Source of the DNA: Azovibrio restrictus DSM 23866
Lineage (GTDB): Bacteria > Pseudomonadota > Gammaproteobacteria > Burkholderiales > Rhodocyclaceae
Reading direction: 5' to 3'
Assembly: GCF_000429665.1 (NCBI RefSeq)
Contig: NZ_AUCH01000001.1
Location: 186,001-250,000 of the forward strand
Length of the DNA: 64,000 nt
The translations under genes were made by a program, and so were the position numbers. Positions within the stretch are counted from its first letter, which is position 1, and each line of letters opens with the position of its first letter. The notes under the pieces were generated by a model. The model was not told where the DNA came from and searched no databases. It saw only the letters and a list, made by a program, of their open reading frames with translations. Of this stretch, positions 43,691-53,611 are shown piece by piece.

Positions 43691-46003
43691 ATGCTATCTT
43701 GCGCACCGGGAGACTCATATAACAAAGACATGCAGCCTCGTTTCCGTATATCCGGCAAGGGCTTCAAGCGTTCCTCCTGGGGTCTGCTGGCTCTGGGAGC
43801 GGGCCTCATCGCCATGCTCTGGATCAATCTGCTGGGCACCTACCGGGACATCGAGGCCAAGACGGTCCGCGACCTGGAAACCCATCTGGCCAACCTGAGC
43901 GAGGCCCTGCAACTGCAAACCGACAGCGTGCTGCGCGGGGTCGATAGCGTCGCCATCCGCCTGCGCCGGGAATTCCAGACCCGGGAACGGCAACAGTTCG
44001 AAAGCGACAGCCAGGGCTTCATCAACAACGCCATGGCCGGATTCGCCATCCAGGCCGTGATCGTGGACCGCCAGGGCATGCTGGCCTGGTCTTCGGAAGC
44101 CGCCAACTTCCCCATGGACCTGAACGACCGGGACTACTTCAAGGCCCACGCCAGCACGCCCGAAACCGACACCCTGTTCATCGGCAAACCCATCCTGAAC
44201 CGCATCAACCAGCGCTGGATCATCCCCCTGAGCCGCCCCCTGCCCGACTTCCGCTCCGGCAGCCCCCACCCGGGCTTTGACGGGGTGGTGATGATTTCCC
44301 TGGACCCCCGCCACTTCGCCCACCTGCTGGAGCGGGTGGACCTGGGTCCCCGGGGCGTGATCGCCATCGTCAGTGCCGATGACGGCAGCTACCTGGTCCG
44401 CAGCAGCCAGGAACAACAATGGCTGGGACAACGGGTCCAGGCCGACAGCCCCTTCCTGGCCCCCGGCGCGGCGGACCGGGGCCTGTTCCGCCAGCGGGAC
44501 GCCAGGGAGGGCGTGGAGCGGCTGTACGCCTACCAGCGTCTGCCCGGATACGGCATCACCCTGCTGGCGGGCCTGGACATCGGGGCCGCCCTGGCCCCCA
44601 TCCACCATCGGGCCCGGACCAGCTATGCCCTGGCCCTGGTGGTGAGCATGACCATTGCCCTGCTGATCCTCTACCTGTCCCAACTCCTGCGCCGGCACGG
44701 GGAGACCGAAGCGGAGCTGGAAGCCGAACACCGCATCCTGCGGGACGCGGAACGCATCGGCCAGGTGGGGAGCTGGCACTGGGACCTGGACCGGAACCGG
44801 CTGACCGGCTCGGAACAGCTGCACCGGCTGTTCTGTTTCGAGGAAAGCTGGGGCCTCATCCCGGCCGAAAGCTTCCAGGAGCGCATCCACCCGGAGGACC
44901 GGGAACGGGTCAGGGACACCCTGAAAGAGGCCCGTCAGCACGGCACCCCGCTACGCAACCTGGAATACCGGATCGTCTGTCCGGACGGCAGCACCCGCAC
45001 CGTGCTGGCCTGCGGCGAGCCCCTGGAGACGGCCCAGGGCCGGCAGATGATCGGCACCCTGCTGGACATCACCGCCCTGCGGGCCTCCCAGAAACAGCTG
45101 CTGCAGGCTCAGATCGTGTTCGACAATGCCCAGGAGGCGGTGCTGGTTTCCGACCCCGAGGGCACCATCCTGGCAGTCAATCCAGCCTTCGAGCGCATCA
45201 CCGGCTACACCAGCCAGGAGGCCGTGGGGCAAGCGACCAAGCTGCTGGCCTCGGGCCGGCACGGACCGGCCTTCTACCAAGAAATGTGGGAGCGGCTACT
45301 CCAGGACGACCACTGGGAAGGGGAAATCTGGAACCGCCGCAAGGACGGCGGGCTGTACGTGGAATGGCTGGCCATCCGGGCAGTGCGGGACCCCTCCGGG
45401 AAAATCCAGCAGTACGTGGCGGTATTTTCCGACATCACCGACCGGAAGCGCCGGGAAGAGGCAGTCTGGCACCAGGCCTACCACGACGCCCTCACCGGCC
45501 TACCCAACCGCAGCCTGTTCCAGGACCGCCTCGAACACGCCATCAGCACCGCTCAGCGGGACAACAGCCGGCTGGGCCTGCTGTTCATCGACCTGGACCG
45601 CTTCAAGGAAATCAACGACAGCCTGGGCCACGCCGCTGGCGACGAGCTTCTGAAGCAGGTGGGGGAACGTCTGCGGGCCTGCGTGCGGGCCTCGGACACG
45701 GTGGCCCGCCTGGCTGGCGACGAGTTCATGGTGCTGGTGGAAGGCATTGCCGACCCGGCCCCCCTGGCCCGGCTGGCCGAAAAGATCCTGGAACAGCTGG
45801 CCCAGCCCTTCCAGCTCGATGGCCGGCTGGAATCCATTTCCGCCAGCATCGGCGTGGCCTGCTACCCGGACGACGGCCAGGATGCCCGGCAGCTGAGCGC
45901 GGCGGCAGACCAGGCCATGTATGCCGCCAAGCACCGGGGCCGCAACACCTATCTACTGTCCCGGGACTGCCATCCGGGGGAAGCCGCCGCCAGCGGGGTA
46001 TAA
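43691..46003 (+). CDS. Membrane-bound diguanylate cyclase with Cache and PAS domains (AGDEF motif)
   Basis: 770 residues. TM1 about 29-48, double-Cache periplasmic sensor about 50-308, TM2 about 311-332, PAS 1 about 350-465, PAS 2 about 470-588, and GGDEF domain about 590-760. The signature reads AGDEF (675-679) in place of GGDEF, while the inhibitory I-site RASD (666-669, an RxxD) sits five residues before it and is intact. Metal-binding FIDLDRFKEIND is present. Some AGDEF enzymes are active. The start at 43691 has GGAAG nine bases before it; ATG at 43730 is an alternative. No EAL domain. Confidence 0.9.
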   Translation: MLSCAPGDSYNKDMQPRFRISGKGFKRSSWGLLALGAGLIAMLWINLLGTYRDIEAKTVRDLETHLANLSEALQLQTDSVLRGVDSVAIRLRREFQTRERQQFESDSQGFINNAMAGFAIQAVIVDRQGMLAWSSEAANFPMDLNDRDYFKAHASTPETDTLFIGKPILNRINQRWIIPLSRPLPDFRSGSPHPGFDGVVMISLDPRHFAHLLERVDLGPRGVIAIVSADDGSYLVRSSQEQQWLGQRVQADSPFLAPGAADRGLFRQRDAREGVERLYAYQRLPGYGITLLAGLDIGAALAPIHHRARTSYALALVVSMTIALLILYLSQLLRRHGETEAELEAEHRILRDAERIGQVGSWHWDLDRNRLTGSEQLHRLFCFEESWGLIPAESFQERIHPEDRERVRDTLKEARQHGTPLRNLEYRIVCPDGSTRTVLACGEPLETAQGRQMIGTLLDITALRASQKQLLQAQIVFDNAQEAVLVSDPEGTILAVNPAFERITGYTSQEAVGQATKLLASGRHGPAFYQEMWERLLQDDHWEGEIWNRRKDGGLYVEWLAIRAVRDPSGKIQQYVAVFSDITDRKRREEAVWHQAYHDALTGLPNRSLFQDRLEHAISTAQRDNSRLGLLFIDLDRFKEINDSLGHAAGDELLKQVGERLRACVRASDTVARLAGDEFMVLVEGIADPAPLARLAEKILEQLAQPFQLDGRLESISASIGVACYPDDGQDARQLSAAADQAMYAAKHRGRNTYLLSRDCHPGEAAASGV

Positions 46004-46033
46004 TTCCGCTTTTTTCGGCACGGATTCCGCACC

Positions 46034-47138
46034 ATGGAAGCAGAACAGCTCAACAGTATCAGCAACCACCTCGATGACCTGGCGGCCCGCTCCGCCGAAC
46101 TCCGGAGGTATCTTTGACTACGATCAGAAGCATGAACGCCTGATCGTCGTCAATCTGGAACTGGAAGACCCCCGGGTCTGGGACGACCCCAAGCGGGCCC
46201 AGGACCTGGGCCGGGAAAAACGCAGCCTGGAGGACATCGTCCTGGTGCTGCAGAGCGTGGACCAGGGCCTGAAGGATGCCCGGGAACTGTACGACATGGC
46301 CCGGGAAGAAGCTGACTTCGACACCATCCAGGGGATCGAGGCGGATGCCCAGGCCATGGAAGAAAAGGTGGGCAAGCTCGAATTCCGCCGCATGTTCAAC
46401 AATCCCCAGGACCCCAACCCCTGCTTCCTGGAAATCCAGGCCGGGGCCGGCGGCACCGAAGCCCAGGACTGGGCCTCCATGTTGCTGCGCATGTACCTGA
46501 AGTACGGGGAGAAAAAAGGCTTCAACGTGGAGCTGATGGAAGAATCCGAAGGCGACGTGGCCGGCATCAAGAGCGCCACGGTCAAGTTCAGCGGCGACTA
46601 CGCCTATGGCACCCTGCGCACGGAAACCGGCATCCACCGGCTGGTGCGCAAGTCCCCCTTCGACTCCAACGCCCGCCGCCACACCAGCTTCACCTCGGTG
46701 TTCGTGTACCCGGAAGTGGATGACTCCATCGAAATCGAGATCAACCCGGCCGACGTGCGCACCGATACCTACCGGGCCTCCGGCGCTGGCGGTCAGCACA
46801 TCAACAAGACCGACTCCGCCGTGCGTCTGACCCACGTGCCCACCGGCATCGTCGTGCAGTGCCAGAACGACCGTTCCCAGCACCGCAACCGCGACGAAGC
46901 CTGGCAGATGCTGCGCGCCCGCCTCTACGAGTTCGAACTCAGGAAGCAGCGGGCCGAACAGCAGAAGCTGGAAGACGCCAAGTCCGACATCGGCTGGGGC
47001 CACCAGATCCGCTCCTACGTGCTCGACCAGAGCCGGGTCAAGGACCTGCGCACCAACTACGAGACCGGCAACACCCAGGCCGTGCTGGACGGGGATCTGG
47101 ATCCCTTCATCGAAGCCAGCCTGAAGCAGGGCGTCTGA
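46034..47138 (+). CDS. prfB: Peptide chain release factor 2 (programmed +1 frameshift)
   Basis: Terminates translation at UGA and UAA. Translation starts at ATG 46034 and runs 27 codons to CTT; the next codon is an in-frame TGA at 46115-46117. Shifting +1 over CTT-TGA-C continues at GAC (46116) for 340 more residues, 367 in total. The upstream GGAGG (46104-46108) is the stimulating ribosome-binding element. The stop-reading SPF tripeptide is in RKSPFDSNARRH, and the catalytic GGQ is in SGAGGQHINKTDSAVR. The frame joined without the shift begins upstream of the true start and is not used. lysS follows one gene later. Confidence 0.97.
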
Positions 47139-47150
47139 CCCGGACCTCCC

Positions 47151-47498
47151 TTGCCCGAGCTGCACAACCTGTTCGCCGACCTGCCCTCTTCCCCCCGGGA
47201 AGAGGAAGGGTTTCAGGAACTCCTGGCCCGTCCCGGCCTGCGCATCGAGCGCATCGTCTCCACCGGCCAGGCCAGTCCGCCGGATTTCTGGTACGACCAG
47301 CCCGGGGGCGAATGGGTGCTGTTGCTCCAGGGGGAGGCAGGTCTGGCGCTTGAAGGAGAAGCCGGGATCCGTCACCTCGTCCCCGGGGATTTCCTCCATC
47401 TGCCGCCCCATCTCCGGCACCGGGTGGCCTGGACCGCAGCCGGGCAGGTCACGGTCTGGCTCGCCATCCATTACGATGAAACTTGTCCCCCACCCTGA
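47151..47498 (+). CDS. Small cupin-domain protein
   Basis: 115 residues forming one cupin barrel. Motif 1 is weak (PPDFWYDQPGGEWVLLLQGEAGLALEGE), and motif 2 is LVPGDFLHLPPHLRHRVAWT (about 76-95) with one His pair. Metal ligands are partial. The start appears to be TTG at 47151 with no convincing ribosome site, 12 bases after prfB. Function unknown. It lies between prfB and lysS. Confidence 0.7.
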   Translation: MPELHNLFADLPSSPREEEGFQELLARPGLRIERIVSTGQASPPDFWYDQPGGEWVLLLQGEAGLALEGEAGIRHLVPGDFLHLPPHLRHRVAWTAAGQVTVWLAIHYDETCPPP

Positions 47499-47511
47499 AA
47501 ATCGGGGACAA
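47483..47511 (+). repeat. Inverted repeat across the cupin stop codon
   Basis: TTGTCCCC (47483-47490) and GGGGACAA (47504-47511) form a perfect 8-bp stem with a 13-base loop that contains the stop codon. There is no long T-tract directly after, so it may be a weak terminator or an mRNA stability hairpin before lysS. Confidence 0.45.
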
Positions 47512-47570
47512 TTCACAGTTTTATTGCACAGCACCATAGGCGCTCCGGCGCCCCACCCGAAGGATTGAGC

Positions 47571-49082
47571 ATGTCCAACACCGAACAGCAGGCCGCGCCG
47601 CAGCAGGACGAGAACCACATCATCGCCGAGCGTCGCCAGAAGCTGGCCGAATGGCGCCAGACCGGCAAGGCTTACCCCAACGACTTCCAGCGCCAGAACA
47701 CCGCTGGCAAACTGCACGAAGTCTATGGCGACAAGGCCACCGAAGACCTGGAAGCCCTGCCGGTACAGGTCAGCGTCGCTGGCCGCGTCATGCTGAAACG
47801 GGTGATGGGCAAGGCTTCCTTCGTCACCATCCAGGACCTCTCCGGCCGCATCCAGCTCTACGTGAGCAAGGACGGGGTGGGCGAAGACACCTACACCGCC
47901 TTCAAGCACTGGGACATGGGCGACATCGTCGGCGCCGTGGGCACCCTGATGAAGACCAAGACCGGCGAACTATCCGTCAAGGTGAGCGAATTCCGCCTGC
48001 TGACCAAGTCCCTGCGGCCCCTGCCGGACAAGTTCCACGGCCTCACCGACGTGGAGCAGAAGTACCGCCAGCGCTACGTGGACCTCATCATGAATGAGGA
48101 GACCCGCTTCACCTTCGCTGCCCGCAGCCGCATCGTCCAGAGCATCCGCAACTACATGTGCGGGCACGGCTTCATGGAAGTGGAAACCCCGATGCTGCAC
48201 CCGATCCCGGGGGGCGCCTCCGCCAAGCCCTTCGTCACCCACCACAACGCCCTGGACATGGAAATGTTCATGCGCATCGCCCCCGAGCTGTACCTGAAGC
48301 GCCTGGTGGTGGGCGGTTTCGAGAAGGTGTTCGAGGTGAACCGCAATTTCCGTAACGAGGGTCTCTCCCCCCGTCACAACCCCGAATTCACCATGATGGA
48401 GTTCTACGAGGCCTACGCCGACTACAAGAGCCTCATGGACTTCACCGAAGGCCTGCTGCGCCACGCCGCCCGGGAGGCCCTGAACGCGGAAACCTTCGTG
48501 TATCAGGGCAAGGAACTGGACCTGTCCAAGCCCTTCCACCGCCTCACCATCTGCCAGGCGATCCAGAAGTACAACCCGGACATCAGCGACGCCCAGCTGG
48601 CCGACGCCGAATGGATCAAGGCCAAGATCAAGGCCTGTGGCGAGCCGGTCAAGCCCGGCGCCCTGGGCGCCCTGCAGCTGCAGCTCTTCGAAGCCTGCGC
48701 CGAAGCCCAGCTCTGGGAACCCACCTTCATCATCGACTACCCGGTGGAAGTCTCCCCCCTGGCCCGGGCCTCGGACAGCAACCCGGAGATCACCGAGCGC
48801 TTCGAGCTGTTCATCGTCGGCCGGGAAATCGCCAACGGCTTCTCCGAGTTGAATGACCCGGAAGACCAGGCCGAACGCTTCATGGCCCAGGTCAAGGCCA
48901 AGGATGCGGGCGACGAGGAAGCCATGTACTACGACGCCGACTACATCCGCGCCCTGGAATTCGGCCTGCCCCCCACGGGCGGCTGCGGCATCGGCATCGA
49001 CCGGCTGGTGATGCTGCTCACCGACAGCCCCGCCATCCGGGACGTGATCCTGTTCCCCCAGATGCGCCCCGAGCAGGCCTGA
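47571..49082 (+). CDS. lysS: Lysyl-tRNA synthetase, class II
   Basis: Charges tRNA-Lys. 503 residues. N-terminal OB-fold anticodon-binding domain (about 65-175) with ASFVTIQDLSGRIQLYVSKD. Class II motifs: motif 1 in FMEVETPMLHPIPGGA (about 201-216), motif 2 FEVNRNFRNEGLSPRHNPEFTMME (about 257-280), motif 3 GLPPTGGCGIGIDRLVMLLTD (about 465-485). The ATG at 47571 has AGGA just upstream. Confidence 0.97.
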   Translation: MSNTEQQAAPQQDENHIIAERRQKLAEWRQTGKAYPNDFQRQNTAGKLHEVYGDKATEDLEALPVQVSVAGRVMLKRVMGKASFVTIQDLSGRIQLYVSKDGVGEDTYTAFKHWDMGDIVGAVGTLMKTKTGELSVKVSEFRLLTKSLRPLPDKFHGLTDVEQKYRQRYVDLIMNEETRFTFAARSRIVQSIRNYMCGHGFMEVETPMLHPIPGGASAKPFVTHHNALDMEMFMRIAPELYLKRLVVGGFEKVFEVNRNFRNEGLSPRHNPEFTMMEFYEAYADYKSLMDFTEGLLRHAAREALNAETFVYQGKELDLSKPFHRLTICQAIQKYNPDISDAQLADAEWIKAKIKACGEPVKPGALGALQLQLFEACAEAQLWEPTFIIDYPVEVSPLARASDSNPEITERFELFIVGREIANGFSELNDPEDQAERFMAQVKAKDAGDEEAMYYDADYIRALEFGLPPTGGCGIGIDRLVMLLTDSPAIRDVILFPQMRPEQA

Positions 49083-49118
49083 CCCCTCCGGCACCCCATG
49101 GCCGGAGGAGATCCCGCA

Positions 49119-49892
49119 TTGCTCGCCGCTGCCCACCAGGCCCTCCAGGGCACGGTGGGCAGTTTCGTTTGGCAGGAACAGCGCTACGTGGCCAAACGCC
49201 TGCAGGCCAAGCCCCCGCTGTTCCTGGAAGCCCCCCTGCTCGCCTGGTGCGCCCGGCGGCTGGCCGGCCAGCCGCTGCGCCCCCCGGCCCTGGCGGCTGA
49301 CGCGACCTACGAACGGCGCCGCCTGCAGGCCCTGGCGGCCGCCGGCCAGCCGGTGCCCCCGGTGCTGGCCTGGGACGAAACCCTGATGGTGCTGCCCCAC
49401 TGGGGCCGGGACGGCTTTGCCGTGCTCAAGGGTCTGGAGCAGCAACAGCGCCAGCCCTTCCTGCGCCAGCGGGTGGAGGAGCTGGCCCGCTTCCACGCCG
49501 CCGGCCACTGGCACGGGGGCGCCCAGATCAAGAACCTGCTGCTCCGGGAAGACGGCAGCTGCTGGCGCATCGACTTCGAGGAAGCCGCCCTGGAGCGCCT
49601 GCCCCTGGCCCTGGCCCAGGCCTATGACCTGGTGCTGTTCCTCAACGTGCTGCCCCTGGCCGGCCCCATCGACGAAACCGAATCCCGGGCCCTGCTACCC
49701 GCCCTGCTGGCCGCCTACTTCGCCAGCCACCCGGCGGCACCGGTACGCCAGTGCCTGACCCGCATGCTGCCCTGGGCCCGGCGCCTGCGTGCCCTGGCCC
49801 GCCCCTTCCGGCGCCTGAGCCGCAAGAGCGTGCGCCGGGCAGAAATCCTCATCGACTGCCTGGAAGCCTTCCTGGTCCCGCCCCATGCTTGA
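49119..49892 (+). CDS. Kinase-fold protein (BUD32/lipopolysaccharide-kinase-like)
   Basis: 257 residues from TTG at 49119, chosen because a full GGAGGAG ribosome site lies eight bases before it; the ATG at 49098 has none. Protein-kinase-like landmarks: VAKRL near the N-terminus for the ATP-site Lys, RVEELARFHAAGHWHGGAQIKNLLLREDG as the catalytic loop (HGGAQIKN in the place of HxDxxxxN), and WRIDFEEA with the metal-binding Asp. It resembles the RIO/WaaP/InaA group that can phosphorylate sugars or lipid A precursors, but its target is unknown. It overlaps mnmC by eight bases, a steady link in betaproteobacteria. Confidence 0.7.
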   Translation: MLAAAHQALQGTVGSFVWQEQRYVAKRLQAKPPLFLEAPLLAWCARRLAGQPLRPPALAADATYERRRLQALAAAGQPVPPVLAWDETLMVLPHWGRDGFAVLKGLEQQQRQPFLRQRVEELARFHAAGHWHGGAQIKNLLLREDGSCWRIDFEEAALERLPLALAQAYDLVLFLNVLPLAGPIDETESRALLPALLAAYFASHPAAPVRQCLTRMLPWARRLRALARPFRRLSRKSVRRAEILIDCLEAFLVPPHA

Positions 49893-51801
49893 ACCCGCCC
49901 GCCTTGCCTTTGCCGACGACGGCACCCCCTGGTCCGAGAGCTTCGGGGACGTGTACCACTCCAGCCACGGCGGGCCGGAACAGGCCCGCCACGTGTTCCT
50001 GGGCGGCAACGATCTGCCGGAACGCTGGCGCGGCCGGGACAGCTTCGTGATCCTGGAAACCGGCTTCGGCCTGGGGCTCAACTTCCTCGCCACCTGGCAG
50101 GCCTGGCGGACCGATCCGAAAGCCTGCCTGCAGCTGCATTTCGTCTCCCTGGAAAAACACCCCTTCAGCCGGGCGGACCTGGCCCAGGCCCAGGCCCGCT
50201 GGCCCGAGTTCGCGCCCCTGGCCGCCCAGCTCCAGGCCCACTGGCCCCTGCTGGTGCCCGGCATGCACCGGCTGGCCCTGGAAGGGGGGCGGCTGATCCT
50301 CACCCTGGTGTTCGGCGATGCCACCACCGAGCTGCGCCGCCTGATGCTGGCCGCCGATGCCTTCTACCTGGACGGCTTCTCCCCGGCCAGGAACCCGGAA
50401 CTGTGGTCCCCGGACATCTGCCGGGCCGTCGCCCGCCTGGCCGCCCCGGGCGCCACCCTGGCCACCTGGTCGGTGGCCGGCCAGCTGCGCCAGGCCCTGG
50501 CCGCCAATGAATTCGACCTGGAAAAACGCCCCGGCTTTGCCGGCAAGCGGCAGATGCTCGCCGGCCGTTACCGCTCCCGCAAACCCCACCCCAGCCCCGC
50601 CCCCGCCGAGCGGCGGGCCCTGGTGATCGGCGCCGGCGCCGCCGGCACCTCGGCCGCGGCCCTGCTGGCGTCCCGGGGCTGGCAGGTGGACGTGCTGGAG
50701 CGGGAAGACGGGCCGGCCCGGGGCGCCTCGGGCAACCGGGCCGGGGTGCTGCGTCCCCTGCCCTCGGTGGACGACAACCGGCTGGCCCGCCTCACCCGGG
50801 CCGGCTTCCTCGCCACCCGGGCCCACCTGCAGCATCTGGAAGCGGCGGGCCTGCCCCTGCGCTGGGGCCAGAGCGGCGCCCTGCACCTGGCCCGGGATGC
50901 GGCCCACGAGGCGACCCAGGCCCGGGCCGTGGCAACCCTGGGCCTACCGCCGGAATTCCTGCAATACCTGGACCGGGAGGCGGCCTCCGCCCTGCTGGAA
51001 TGGCCCGTGGACCGGGGCGGCTGGTATTTTCCCCTGGGGGGCTGGGTGCAGCCCCCGACCCTGTGCCAGGCCAACCTGGACAGCCAGCCTGAGCGCATCC
51101 GCCTGCACACCTCTTGCCCGGTGACGGCCATCCGCTACCAGGGAGAACAATGGCAGGCCCTGGACGAACAGGGCCAGATCCTGGGTACGGCACCCCACCT
51201 GGTGATGGCCAGCGGGGTGGATGCGCCCCGCTTTCCCCTCTTCGCCTGGCTGCCCCAGAAGGGCGCCCGGGGCCAGGTGACCCTGCTGCCGGCCACCGAC
51301 ACCCCACCCCTGAAGCTCCTGGTCTGCGGCCAGGGCTATGCCACCCCGGAGGTGGACGGGCTGCGGGTCTGCGGCGCCAGCTTTCAGGTGGGGGATACGG
51401 AAACCGGGCTCCGTCTGGAAGAACACCAGGACAACCTGCACAAGCTGAACCGCCTGCTGCCCGGCTTTGCCGACCGGGTGGAAGCCGCCGGGCTCCAGGG
51501 CCGGGTCGGCTTTCGCCCGGTCACCCCGGACCGTCTGCCCGTGGTGGGCCCGGTCCCCGACCTGTCCCGCCCCATCCGCGGCCGGCACGTGCCCACCCTG
51601 CCCGGCCTCTGGTGCATCCAGGGCTTCGGGGCCAGGGGCATCGTCTGGTCCGCCCTGATGGCCGACCTGCTGGCCAGCCGCATGGGCGGCGAACCCCTGC
51701 CCCTGGAAAACGATCTGGTAGCCGCCCTGGCCCCGGAGCGCTTCCTGCTCAAGGCCAGGGACCAGGAAGAAGCCCTGCCCGATTTCGCTTCGGAAGAATG
51801 A
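49885..51801 (+). CDS. mnmC: Bifunctional tRNA 5-methylaminomethyl-2-thiouridine biosynthesis protein MnmC
   Basis: 638 residues with two enzymes. MnmD domain (about 1-235) methylates nm5s2U34: DVYHSSHGGPEQARHVFL and VILETGFGLGLNFLATW form the SAM pocket. The FAD domain (about 245-600) converts cmnm5s2U to nm5s2U: ALVIGAGAAGTSAAALLASRG (about 247-267) is the dinucleotide fold, and GFRPVTPDRLPVVGPVPD is near 535-552. The ATG lies inside the kinase-fold gene's end. Confidence 0.95.
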   Translation: MLEPARLAFADDGTPWSESFGDVYHSSHGGPEQARHVFLGGNDLPERWRGRDSFVILETGFGLGLNFLATWQAWRTDPKACLQLHFVSLEKHPFSRADLAQAQARWPEFAPLAAQLQAHWPLLVPGMHRLALEGGRLILTLVFGDATTELRRLMLAADAFYLDGFSPARNPELWSPDICRAVARLAAPGATLATWSVAGQLRQALAANEFDLEKRPGFAGKRQMLAGRYRSRKPHPSPAPAERRALVIGAGAAGTSAAALLASRGWQVDVLEREDGPARGASGNRAGVLRPLPSVDDNRLARLTRAGFLATRAHLQHLEAAGLPLRWGQSGALHLARDAAHEATQARAVATLGLPPEFLQYLDREAASALLEWPVDRGGWYFPLGGWVQPPTLCQANLDSQPERIRLHTSCPVTAIRYQGEQWQALDEQGQILGTAPHLVMASGVDAPRFPLFAWLPQKGARGQVTLLPATDTPPLKLLVCGQGYATPEVDGLRVCGASFQVGDTETGLRLEEHQDNLHKLNRLLPGFADRVEAAGLQGRVGFRPVTPDRLPVVGPVPDLSRPIRGRHVPTLPGLWCIQGFGARGIVWSALMADLLASRMGGEPLPLENDLVAALAPERFLLKARDQEEALPDFASEE

Positions 51802-51942
51802 GCCCCAACCCCCGCTGCGGGTGACGAAAGCCAGCGCCACCCCTCGAACCCGGCCGCAAACGCCGAAGCCTGCCGCCCGTCGGCGCCAGGGTTTCCCCCG
51901 CCGATCAGCGGCCGCGCCGGGCACGGCCGGCGCCCCACGCTG

Positions 51943-53556
51943 TCAGACCCGGTACTGGCTCACCACCCGCTGCATGGATTCGGACAGGCGCGCCAGCTCC
52001 CCGGCGGTATCCGAAGTGGCCTGGGCGGCAGCGCTGTTCTCCTCGGACATCTGGGCAATGCGCTCCACCTGCTGGGCGATGCTGGTACTGGCGCTGCTCT
52101 GCTCCCGGATGGCCTCGGTGATGTCGCCCACCATGTCCACGGTCTGCGCGGAACTGCTGCCGATTTCCAGAATGGCCTCGTTGGCCTTTTCCGCCTGACT
52201 CACCCCGGTCTGCACCCGCTCCACCACCGCCTGGATACTGTGCACCGCCACCTGGGCGCCACTCCGCATCTCGGCAATGGTCCGGCCGATTTCCTGGGTG
52301 GATTGGGTGGTGCGCTCGGCCAGCTTGCGGACCTCGTCGGCCACCACGGCAAAACCGCGGCCCTGCTCCCCGGCCCGGGCCGCCTCGATGGCGGCATTCA
52401 GGGCCAGGAGGTTGGTCTGGTCGGCCACTTCCTTGATCACCGCCACCACCGAATTGACCCGTTCGCTGTTCTCTTCCAGGCGGGTGATCTGTTCGGACGC
52501 CTCGCGCACGGTGGCGGCGATGCTGTTGATGCCCTCCACGGTGCTGCCGATGATGCGGGTGCCGTCCTTGGCCAGCCGTCCCGAGGCCGAGGAAAGCTGA
52601 TCCGCCTCGGTGGCCCGGTCGGCCACATGGTTGATGCTCACGGTCATCTCTTCCATGGTGGCCGCCATGCTGGAGGCGGATTCGCTCTGCTGGGCCGAGG
52701 CCACGGACATCTGCTGAGAGGCAGTGGACACCCGGCTGGCGGCCTCCGATACAGCCGACGCCTGCCGGTTGATTTCCTGCAGGCTGTCCTGGAGGCGGGC
52801 CAGCAGCTGGTTGAAGGCTTCGCCGGTGCGGGCCACTTCGTCGCTGCCCTTGACCGGCATGCGCCCGGTGAAATCCAGCTCCCGGGCAATGCGGGTGAAC
52901 ATCCCCGCCATGCTGTTCAGGGAACCGCTCACGTGGCGGTAGGTGAAGAAGCCCAGAGTGATGGCGCAGGCCGCCACGACAAGGATGGAAAGAAGGGCCA
53001 GGGTCCGGCCGCTGCTGTAGGCCGCCTCAGCCTTGGCTACCTCTGCTTCAGCCAGGGTTTCGTTGTAGTGGGCATGCTCTTCCAGATTTTTCGCCAGGGT
53101 CTGGGCCGTCTTGTAGGCCGTGCCCAGCAGGTAGTCCCGGGCCTCCGTGTTCCGGTTCGCCCGGGAAAGCTCCAGGGCGTGATCCACGGTCTTGAAATAG
53201 TCGGCCAGCAGGGTCTTGGTGCTCTCCAGGTACTGCCGGTCCTTGTCGTCGCTGATCAGGGCCTCGTAGTCCTTGATGTGCTGATACATCATCACCTTGT
53301 ACTCGCCAAGCACCTTTTCATGCTCGGCCATGGCGCTCGCCTCGGTAGCCAGCAGGTGGTACATGACCCGGGTACGGTAACGCAGGAAGACCGTCTCGAG
53401 TTCCCCCACCTTGAGGATGCTGGGTATGGAGTTGTCGTGCACCTGATTCAGGCCATCATTGATCCGCCCCATCTGCAGCAAACCGATGGCGCCCACCGCC
53501 ACCAGGCCCAGAACGGACAGCAGGATCAGCACCAGCAGTCGTTTGGCAATTGTCAT
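51943..53556 (-). CDS. Methyl-accepting chemotaxis protein (4HB-MCP type)
   Basis: 537-residue chemoreceptor. TM1 about 7-27, helical periplasmic four-helix-bundle sensor (about 30-185), TM2 about 188-210, HAMP (about 211-265), then the signalling coiled coil with the hairpin tip EVADQTNLLALNAAIEAARAGEQGRGFAVVADEVRKLAERT. There is no C-terminal CheR-binding pentapeptide; the end is SMQRVVSQYRV. The ATG at 53556 has AGGAG eight bases upstream. It is divergent from the solute-binding protein and hybrid kinase genes. Confidence 0.93.
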   Translation of the reverse strand: MTIAKRLLVLILLSVLGLVAVGAIGLLQMGRINDGLNQVHDNSIPSILKVGELETVFLRYRTRVMYHLLATEASAMAEHEKVLGEYKVMMYQHIKDYEALISDDKDRQYLESTKTLLADYFKTVDHALELSRANRNTEARDYLLGTAYKTAQTLAKNLEEHAHYNETLAEAEVAKAEAAYSSGRTLALLSILVVAACAITLGFFTYRHVSGSLNSMAGMFTRIARELDFTGRMPVKGSDEVARTGEAFNQLLARLQDSLQEINRQASAVSEAASRVSTASQQMSVASAQQSESASSMAATMEEMTVSINHVADRATEADQLSSASGRLAKDGTRIIGSTVEGINSIAATVREASEQITRLEENSERVNSVVAVIKEVADQTNLLALNAAIEAARAGEQGRGFAVVADEVRKLAERTTQSTQEIGRTIAEMRSGAQVAVHSIQAVVERVQTGVSQAEKANEAILEIGSSSAQTVDMVGDITEAIREQSSASTSIAQQVERIAQMSEENSAAAQATSDTAGELARLSESMQRVVSQYRV

Positions 53557-53611
53557 TTTTGTCTCCTCTTGGATGTATGGAATGGCGCCGCCGTGCGCTA
53601 TTACTTTTTGC

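Noticed and set aside
51802..51942. 140-bp gap between mnmC and the chemoreceptor gene
   Set aside because: GC-rich, no stem with a T-tract, no small gene seen.
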